NCBI RefSeq assembly: GCF_001659605.2
Contig: NC_035177.2
Coordinates: 33,310,136-33,374,135 of the forward strand
From: Manihot esculenta
Lineage: Eukaryota > Streptophyta > Magnoliopsida > Malpighiales > Euphorbiaceae
DNA length: 64,000 bases
Direction of reading: 5' to 3'
The notes below the pieces were generated by a model. It did no database searches. It was not told the DNA's origin and saw nothing but the letters and a program-made list of their open reading frames with translations. The translations under genes were made by a program, and so were the position numbers. Below, piece after piece: positions 56,693 through 64,000 of the stretch. Within the stretch, counting starts at the first letter, position 1. Every line of letters begins with the position of its first letter.

Positions 56693-59232
56693 TGTAATAT
56701 CCGACTAGATTCCGGCATCGAAATCCTTACCTTCCGGCGGAATCTCCGTTAGAATCTGGAATTCTGAAGATGTCAGAGTCTTCCAGAGGGGTAAAATGTG
56801 TTTCTAAAATGTTTTCACATGATTTTATGGTTTTAAATAGAAAAGAAATGAGTTTTGAAAAGAATAGGCCAAGGAGGAAGGACCCAGGTTCGGCCGCCGA
56901 ACCTCAGGTTCGGCCGCCGAACATGAGGCTGCTTCGGGAGTGCTTTAGGCCTCCGAAGGCTTTGAGGGAAGAAACCAGGTTCGGCCACCGAACATGGGGG
57001 TGTTTCGGGAGCAAGTTTGGCTTCCAAAGGTGTTCTGCTCAGCCACCTATAAAAGGCCCCCAGACCGAAAATGGGCGAGTTTTCTCCCCATTCTCGGGTT
57101 AAGGTGAGTTTATGCCCTCCTTGGGTTGATTTCATGTCTTTCCTTCAATCTTCCAAGGTTTTTATGAGTTTTCTTGTTGTCTTGAAGAGTTTTAAAGCTT
57201 AGATCGAAGTTTTGGAGCTTGGAGATCTTTGGAGCTTGGATTCTCCACATCTCCAAGTTAGGATCGCACCAACCCTCGATCTTCAAGAGGTAAGTGTAGA
57301 TCCTTGCTTTCCTTTAAGTTTAATAAAGTTTTAAGTAAGTTTAAGGAAGTTTTAATGCTTGAGTATGGGTAGGTATGCATGTTAGGGTTTATGTGGGTTT
57401 TATGCCCAATGTATGTTTATGTAATGTTTGTGTTGGGGTTTAAGTTAGTTTATGCCCTTTATGCATGTGGGAGTGTGTATGCATGTTTGGGAGAGGGCAT
57501 GTGAGGTTTCGGGTTGTTTCGGGATTGGTTTTGCTTATGATGGATTCGGACCTGCTGTTCGGAGGGAACCAGGTTCGGCCGCCAAAGGTATGTTCGGCCG
57601 CCGAACCTGCATGGGAGGCAGCTTTGGCCGCCTAACGTGCCCCCGAAGGCCAGGACTTTCGGATCTGTGAGAGGCTTCGGCCGCCGAACCTTCCGCCGAA
57701 GGTGCCAGACTTTCGACTCTGGAAGGATTTTTGGCCGCCGAAAGTGCCCCCGAACGTGCATGGCTTTCGGCTCTGGAAGGGACCTTCGGCCGCCGAAAGT
57801 GCCCTGTCCAGCCCTTTCATGGTTGTTTCCTATGCATGTTTTGAGGATGTTTTAGGGGGTTTATGGGGAGTTGTTTTAGAGTTGTTTATGAGTTGTTTAG
57901 AATGTGTTTGGCACCTCATTCGAGTCCACCTGTGTAGGATAGGATCCGAGGGACCGAGGAGGCCAGCAGCGTTAGCTGTTACAGAGTCAGTCCAGCATCT
58001 GCCAGAGGTGAGTAGAATAACTCTTTATGTTGCAAAGTAAATAAATAAGTTTTGAGCATGTTCATGCATCACGAATGCCATGAGATATATTAGGTTGTTT
58101 GCATTAGACTTCACGAATATGTTGCACTGTATAATATGATGTTGATGTGGGTGAACATTGGATGATCCATTAGCCCTTGTATGGTATGATATGGTATGGA
58201 AGTCCAGGAAGACCCATTCTACGTCCCTGACACTAATGGATATGTTGAGGGCTATTGGTGACAAGTTCATCCTTAAGGTGATTTGTTTGTGATGTGATGC
58301 ATTTCATGAAAGCATGAATTTCAAATATAATGTTTTACTATTCTGCTCACTGGGCTTTTTAGCTCACCCCTTTCCCCTAACCCCCAGGTTTGCAGGTTTG
58401 AGGAAGATTGAGAAGTCTCAAGGGTAATGTTATGTTTATGTAATAGATTAGCATGTTAGTGTGGACATGTAATGTAAATTGATATAATGTATTGTAAGAT
58501 AATGTAAAGTAACGTATGGTAGAGTTATGTTTATGGATTAGTATTGTGCTTGGCCCTAAGGTCTGTTTAATCCCTCTTTGTACATGATGTATGTTATGTT
58601 TTTATTGTTGAGATGTGAACCAGGCTTTGTAACAGCCCGGCCCTTTCACCGGCACTGTTACCGTTCACGGCCCAGGGCTATCCCTCGCCTGGCCTCGTGC
58701 CACTCGGGCTTTCCACTGGCGTCGTGAACAGCTTTTAACATCCATTCACCCTCACGGGTTCCTGGCAGGATTTGTCCCCTTGGGTTCTTGCATCGCATCC
58801 TTCCCCAAGTGGATTTGGCCCAAGGGGACAAATCCTGCCAAGAACCCGTGAGGGTGAATGGATGTTAAAAGCTGTTCACGACGCCAGTGGAAAGCCCGAG
58901 GTGGCACGAGGCCAGGCGAGGGATAGCCCTGGGCCGTGAACGGTAACAGTGCCGATGAAAGGGCCGGGCTGTTACAGGCTTGATGTATGTAATGTTGACC
59001 CAGCTAGAGCATTTGATGAGGACTCTAGCATGGGGGTTTATATGTTTTCAGTTATGTAGCATACGGATCAAGCTTGGTATATGAAAGGTTTTAAAGTTTT
59101 TATGTTTATGTTTGATCATGTATGGAATTTTACCAGGTAACAGGATGCATAGCAGGCTTGCTACGGGTTCCGGCGGCCTTAAGCCGATCTGGATCCTAGC
59201 ACCGGTAGCGGTCCGGTTTCCGGGCTGTTACA
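56693..59232 (+). mobile_element. Solo LTR copy 5, with a palindromic insert
   Basis: Begins TGTAATATCCGACTAGATTC and ends TTTCCGGGCTGTTACA. Target duplication CTGGT at 56688-56692 and 59233-59237, and the uninterrupted TRIM repeat at about 55976 gives the empty site ACACTGGTCAGG. TATA box TATAAAAG at 57048-57055, 355 bases in. About 2.2 kb without the 349-base palindrome at 58628-58976. GGTTCGGCCGCCGAAC motifs cluster at 56886-57010 and 57570-57800. No credible coding region. Confidence 0.88.
58628..58976. mobile_element. 349 bp near-perfect palindromic element with TGTAAC/GTTACA ends
   Basis: Left arm 58628-58784 and right arm 58819-58976 are reverse complements with about three differences (one 1-base indel near GCCCGAGG and substitutions at CACCGG/CGATG and CCTGG/CCAAG), around a loop of about 34 bases. 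Ends read TGTAACAGCCCGGCCC and its complement. Perfect 5 bp target duplication GGCTT at 58623-58627 and 58977-58981. It is GC-rich compared with its surroundings. It has the shape of a foldback element or MITE, but TG...CA ends and a 5 bp TSD resemble LTR-type integration. Confidence 0.88.
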
Positions 59233-59624
59233 CTGGTCAGGGGCTGGAGCCGCTCTTTTGATGAGCTCAAGGCAGAGCGAAACCAGTTAATGTGGCAAAA
59301 CTCCTCAGTCAGTTGAACTTGGCAAGCTAAAACCTCTTATGGGCCTGGTCAAGTGCCGCAAGGGTGTAGTGAGTTAAAAGCGCCTATGACATTGTACATG
59401 GGTGTGCCCATGTCTCACTTCTAGACCTCATTTGGATGCTTACCTATCTTGGCCATGTCCTACTACATTCCACATGTCGTTGTACTGAGATGAGATTATC
59501 AAATTCTATTCCATGATCTTGAATATTTTACATTCAGTATTTCAAACTCAAGAAAAAGATATTAATCTATTTAGAATAATAAAAATTTGACAAAGAAGCT
59601 CAAAATAAAATAAAATAAACTAAT

Positions 59625-60320
59625 TGATGCAGCTAAAATGAAACTGTGTCGCGATTGGCCAATCTACAAGAAAGAAAAAGTGAGGTAGTTGGCGCTTATG
59701 GCAGCCACTCCGACGCTCAAGTCAGTAATCTGAAGAAAAAGGCGAATGTAAGGAATTATTTAGAGCTCAAGTGTAGTTATGTAAAAATGCATACATTGGT
59801 CTTTGCAATTATTAGTTTTTATACTGTAACAAGGTGGAGTTAATTGTCACATTTTCTGAAAATCCGGTTAGTATCGTTTAATTGATAGGAGATCCGTGAC
59901 CATAGGCGTAATGGGAATCTTCTGAATTATTTTCTACTAACGGTAACTTTATGTGAAAATTCAACCTATTTAGGAGAGGGCGAGTCTTGATGAAGAACCG
60001 AGCGCTACGATGTTCGATTCTTCCTTTCCATGGGTAGGACCACGTATGGGTTTATCAGACTCTTATCACGTGGTTCTATCTTATGGTGACAACTCATGGC
60101 TTACTTTGACCAATTGTTGTATTATATCAGAGATTCCCTCGCTAGTCTTCAATTCTTCATATTCGAAGGTGATAGTGGTCTTCACGATCTAGGGCACGTG
60201 GCACATCTCGATCGTCCTTCTATAATTTTAATGAAAAATATTTTCTCTCATATCTTGTCATTATTTTCACTGAGTGTTTTACATGCTCTATATTCGTTTA
60301 TAACCCTCATCTAACTATCA
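59625..60320 (-). repeat. 3' LTR of the minus-strand gypsy element
   Basis: On the plus strand starts TGATGCAGCTAAAATG and ends CATCTAACTATCA, so the LTR has TGAT...ATCA-type ends (about 696 bases; the inner boundary is less certain). Homologous to the partial LTR at 54680-55199. Several CACGTG-containing segments lie within 60040-60200. Confidence 0.6.
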
Positions 60321-60349
60321 AGGGCTGAATAATCTCTTGAAAAATTGTT

Positions 60350-61550
60350 AAGGGGTTAACACCCGACTAAGCACCTAGCAGCCTTTGCTTTTTGACATAA
60401 AATAATTTTAAACTTTTTAATGGGACTTACCCCTGCCTTATGGCTATGAAATAAATAACTTGAAATAATAAATCGAATTGAACACCCGGTTATGACAACG
60501 ACTTAAAGGATTTTATTAATCGGGACTTGACACCCGGGCATTAGCCTAGTGGATACCCGCTTTGTGGCGCTTTTTAGTAGAAATTTGACTTTACCTTTTG
60601 GGACTGATACTTGAATTATGTTCTGGTGGAGACCCGCCTTATAGCCTTTTTTGGTAGAAACTTGCATCTGTCTTTTCAGACTAACACCTAAAAGACTCGT
60701 CTGGCGATTATCCGCCTTGTGGTGTTCTGTGTCAGAAACTTGCCTTTGTCTTTTAGGACTAACACCTAAAAAACTCGCCCGGTGCTTACCCGCTTTGTAG
60801 CGTTCTTTGGCAAAAACTTTTCTCTGTCTTTTGGGGCTAACGCTCGAAAACTCGTCTGGCGGTTACCCGCCTTGTGGAACTTTTTTTGCAGCAACTTGCC
60901 TTTGTCTTTTGGGACTAGCATTCGAAGACTCGTCTGGCGTTTACCCGCCTTGTGGCCTGAGTACGAAATACCTTAGAAACTTTTATGAAAATTGGACTAA
61001 CACTCGGATTATGGTCTGATGGAGACCCGCCTTCCAGTCTTAGCATAAAATGCCTTAGAAACTTTTTACGAAATGGGACCTACACCGAATTATGGCCTAG
61101 CGGAGATCTGCCTTGTGGCCTTGGCATGAAATGCCTTGTTTAGTGGGACTAATACCTGGATTATAGCCTGGCAGAGACCTGCCTTATGGCCTTGGCATAA
61201 AATGTCTTAGAAACTTTTTATGAAACGGGACTAACACCTGGTCGCATGGCCTGGCAAATACCCGCCTTGTGGCCTTAGCATGAAATGCCTTGTTTAGCGG
61301 GACTAACACCTGGATTATAGCATGGCGGAACCTATCTTGTGGCTAGCATAAGATGTCTTGTTTAGCAGGACTAACACCCAAATTAGGTGACCTGACGGAA
61401 CTCACCTTGTGGCCTGGCATAAGATGCCTTGTTTGGCGGAACTAACACCCGGATTAGGTAGCCTAATAAGATGCCTTGTTTAGCGGGACTAACACCCAGA
61501 TTATGGAGCCTGGCGAATATCCGCCTTGTCCCTTTTGATGAATGCTATTT
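60350..61550. repeat. Degenerate tandem repeat array (about 60-100 bp units)
   Basis: About fifteen degenerate units each containing GGGACTAACACC(C/T)GG, GGCCTGGCGGA-type and CCGCCTTGTGGC blocks, spaced roughly 60-100 bases. Some include CTTAGAAACTTTTTATGAAA. The array sits between the integrase end and the LTR of the minus-strand Tat element, the same position as the tandem repeats of the first Tat element, but the sequences are unrelated. Confidence 0.8.
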
Positions 61551-61629
61551 AATCTTTTTGAAAAAAGCAACCCTGTCGTTCCTTGTTATTGAATAACACA
61601 AGACATGTTAAATGTTACTGATAAAATTT

Positions 61630-62040
61630 TCTCAGATTACAAACATTCCAGGAGTGGGAAAAGACTCGGCCATCTAAGCTAGCTTATAAGACCCTGGACA
61701 AATAACCTCCAAGACCCTAAATGGTCCTTTTCAGTTTTTTTTCAACTTATCAGACCTGGCATTACTGCCTATTACATATGTTCTTTTAATGACTAAGTCC
61801 CTCATATTAAAAGCACATGACTTGACTCTATTGTTGAACATTCTGGATATTTTTTTCTTGTAAATTGTCATTCTGATTGTAGCCTTTTCTCATAAAAACT
61901 CTGCTTGATCCAGTTTGAACTGCATTTCTTTAGGGTTTCCTGAGATTTCAGGGTACTGACTCTAGTTTTATATGAGAATCAGGTTTCTCCAGTAAGTCGA
62001 TGGGTAATGTCGCTTTCCCAAGACTTTTTGTGGAGTGCCT
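61630..62040 (-). pseudogene. Integrase C-terminal fragment
   Basis: The minus strand reads SCAFNMRDLVIKRTYVIGSN, then KLKKN-stop-KGPFRVLEVI, then CPGSYKLA and a SHSWNVCNLRKFY-like end, the same blocks as the C-terminus of the integrase at 12000-12202. Stops occur. It follows directly after the protease, which shows that the RT-to-integrase part was deleted. Confidence 0.7.
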
Positions 62041-62060
62041 ATAGCATTTATGGACTACTT

Positions 62061-62440
62061 CTAATTACTTTGAACAACTGCCAATCCTCCTAGAGTTGGT
62101 AGCTTAAGATACATAGCACCCATATTAATAACTATATCGTGACAGTTTAGAACTGGGCAACCTAATATCATATTGTATACAAGTGGGATATCTACCACTG
62201 GGAACTCCGTATATAGCTCCCGCCTATGCTTTTCATCTCCTAACACAAGGGGGAGGTTGATGGTACCTAGTACTGCCACGGTCTTGTCTCCTAATCCCAC
62301 TAACGGATAGAAGAATTTGACAATATCATTTTTATCTAAGCCTAGCTTATTAAAAACATCTAAAGTGATGAGATTAACAGAACTACCTGTATCCACCAAG
62401 ACTCACCTCACCTCACCTCACCTCATACCTGTCCAAACGG
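62061..62440 (-). pseudogene. gypsy aspartic protease fragment
   Basis: A 112-codon minus-strand frame starting MVDTGSSVNLITLDVFNKLG: the catalytic DTG is intact here, unlike the DDG in the first Tat element. The fold-defining LVYNMILGCPVLN (usually NxILGRP) follows. It ends in GGLAVVQSN-stop where the protein should pass into the RT linker. Upstream in-frame codons continue to about 62440 with VRxVLVDTG context, broken by stops. Confidence 0.78.
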
Positions 62441-62899
62441 ATGCTGATAACCATCGGGTCATTTTGAAAGAAGAATTGTTTTGTTAGTAGGTTCAAACTT
62501 TACTTCCTACTTTGCCTATGGTTCTTGTTCCACTGACAAGACGTCTTCTACGGTGCACTTACTTTTTCCATTGTTATCACTGGGTCCTCCTGTAATTACA
62601 TGAATAACCCCTTCACTATCAGGGGTAGTTTCAGGAGTTGTTACCTCGTGTTCAGACCTTCTCTCTTCTCTACTCTTTCTAGCGAACTTTCAAAGTGTGT
62701 TGTCCCTTATTAACCTCTCAATATCGTCTTTTAGCTATCGATGCTCCTCCATTGTATATTCGTGGTCTTCGTGAAAGCGACAGTACTTGGTTCTGTCTCG
62801 CCTTTCGACTCTCTCAGGATTGAGCTTAGAAGACCACTTGACCTCTTTATTTTTTTTCCTGGTCCACATTAGAATACGTGTTTGTTAGTCAATCAATGG

Positions 62900-63800
62900 A
62901 GTATAATTCTTATATTTACTTTAATCATCCCTTCTTCGGGAGATTAGTAACTTTTGTGGTCTTCTTCATATCCTCACCTCTCTGGCTTTTGATTTTGCTT
63001 TTGACTTGTCTTTTTGTCCTCTCTCAATGCTTAGACTTCGTCATCCAGGCTGATGTACTTCTAGGCTTTGTCCATTAGTTGTTAGTATGTAGCGGTTGGG
63101 TTCTTGATTAGGGAATCCATGAACTTGATATTGTCTGTTCCTTTCTTTAATACTTCACATGCTATCTCATGATTTAATTCATCCACCTGTATTGCTTCTA
63201 CATTAAACCATGAGATAAAGCTCCTTAAAGACTCGCCCTCTCCTTGGCGAATCTTTCGCAAGTCAGATGAGAGCTTTTTAAGAGGTATACAAGTAATAAA
63301 TATAGATTTAAATAACATAGCGAATTATGTAAAGTTTTGAATTAAGCCTAAGCTCAGATGTTAGTACCATTTCTGAGCTAAATTTGTGAGTGCTGACGGA
63401 AATACTCGGCACAACATGAAGTCGTTAATATCTTGAAGCTGCATGGTCGTCTTAAAGATCGCCAGGTGACTTCTGGGATCTATTGTTCCATTATATTTAT
63501 CCAAACTTGACAGCTTGAATTTAGTTAGGAAAGTTTCTACTAAGATTTCTTTTAATAGGAACGAGGCATCATCCAGGCCATAGTCCTCCTCCTGCTCCTT
63601 TTGGTACCTTTGTATGGCTCAAACCAGTTTTTAGTTGATATCATTTGCAGCCTCATCCGACAACTCCTCATCCTCCAGTTTGGCCTTTCCTTTAGACTGT
63701 GCTTGGATCGCTTCTGTCCAAGTTCTTGGGATATCAATGGAGGCATCCTCCCTTAATCTGAAAGCCATAAATGAGGCCTCCTCCCGAGTCTCTGATAGGT
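62900..63800 (-). pseudogene. gag: gag capsid fragments of the minus-strand gypsy element
   Basis: Retrotransposon gag blocks in broken frames on the minus strand: DPRSHLAIFKTTMQLQDIND near 63470, MLCRVFPSAL, LRKIRQGEGESLRSFISWFN and CEVLKKGTDNIKFMDSLIKN (the open frame at 63082-63318). The order and motifs parallel the gag at 7260-7760. An in-frame stop and frameshifts are present. Confidence 0.75.
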
Positions 63801-64000
63801 CCCAGTCAAAGCCAAGATAGTATTCTACTTATGGTGAGAATGAACCAAAGAGATTTTCTCTTAATTGATATTTTTCTTTTTTTTTTCTGCTGAAAATACA
63901 AAAGGTTTAAATAGAAAAAGAATGAAACAACTTGATCCTATTTCTAAGGCCACTAACGGCACTACATACAATATATTAGCCATGATTTGCTAAGAGAATC

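Larger units (their letters stand above)
55856..59391 (+). mobile_element. TRIM-like element, interrupted by a solo LTR
   Basis: Two direct repeats of about 280 bases (55856-56134; 56571-56692 plus 59233-59391) start TGTCACGTC and end CACA or GACA. They flank a 436-base non-coding interior that begins TGATATCAAACCGC, a primer-site-like sequence, and ends with the purine tract GAGTGGAGGAGAG. The flanks share TTGT (55852-55855 and 59392-59395). Without the solo LTR insertion the element is about 995 bases: terminal repeats, PBS, PPT and no ORF is the definition of a TRIM. The LTRs differ at many positions, so it is old. Confidence 0.75.
59625..64000 (-). mobile_element. Second Tat-type gypsy element, internally deleted, runs off window
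   Basis: On the minus strand, right to left: gag fragments (63800-62900), protease (about 62440-62061), then directly the C-terminal end of integrase (about 62040-61630), a long degenerate tandem-repeat region (61550-60350) and an LTR (60320-59625). Reverse transcriptase, both RNase H domains and the integrase core are missing, so this is an internal deletion derivative. The 5' LTR lies beyond 64000 if it exists. Stops and frameshifts throughout. Confidence 0.75.

Noticed and set aside
60782..61019. Open frames with repeated LWRLPALW or SSGxYPPCG peptides
   Set aside because: Products of the degenerate tandem repeat array at 60350-61550.
1..64000. tRNA, rRNA, bacterial operon, phage or defence system
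   Set aside because: None seen on either strand; all content fits plant genes and plant transposable elements.

Overview
This 64 kb window is AT-rich nuclear DNA from a flowering plant, most likely a eudicot. The evidence is plant-type genes with spliceosomal introns, a cluster of arabinogalactan-type cell-surface genes, and many plant transposon lineages (CACTA, Ty3/gypsy Tat-type, long-LTR gypsy solo LTRs, Ty1/copia, a TRIM). The species cannot be fixed from the sequence alone. Nearly everything except four small genes is mobile DNA or broken gene fragments. I found no CRISPR, tRNA, rRNA or bacterial-type operon, and no new multi-gene system. The interest lies in how the region was assembled.

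Layout. 1-3404: 3' part of a CACTA element with a broken multi-exon Transposase_24-type gene. It ends inside exon 1 of an inverted fragment of a condensin-II subunit H2 (CAP-H2) gene. 3405-20860: rearranged CAP-H2 locus. The promoter and start of the gene occur twice, as an inverted repeat (3405-4465 and about 18352-19425). A later CAP-H2 exon lies between them in minus orientation and is split by a 12 kb Tat-type gypsy element (6023-17992, TSD ATTAC), which itself carries an inverted solo LTR (15233-17390, TSD ATTAC). The plus-strand CAP-H2 copy keeps four exons, one tandemly duplicated, and breaks off in intron 4.

20866-55675: an inverted duplication of an arabinogalactan-protein (AGP) promoter and a truncated AGP, followed by a tandem array of about 7.8 kb units, each with one AGP gene (23168, 30921, 45923, 53757). 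The first three units also carry the same decayed copia elements, so these were present before the array amplified. Unit 2 alone has a 7.2 kb insertion made of three solo LTRs of one family nested in each other, each with its own perfect 5 bp target duplication. Units 1 and 3 supply the empty site.

55676-64000: a TRIM-like element (55856-59391) split by another solo LTR of the same family, which itself carries a 349 bp near-perfect palindrome with LTR-like ends. Then follows an internally deleted Tat-type gypsy element on the minus strand that runs off the window.

The only genes that look functional are the four AGPs: each has a TATA box, a signal peptide, a Pro-rich core and a GPI-anchor signal. 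All homology statements are by eye from translated sequence and motif recognition.
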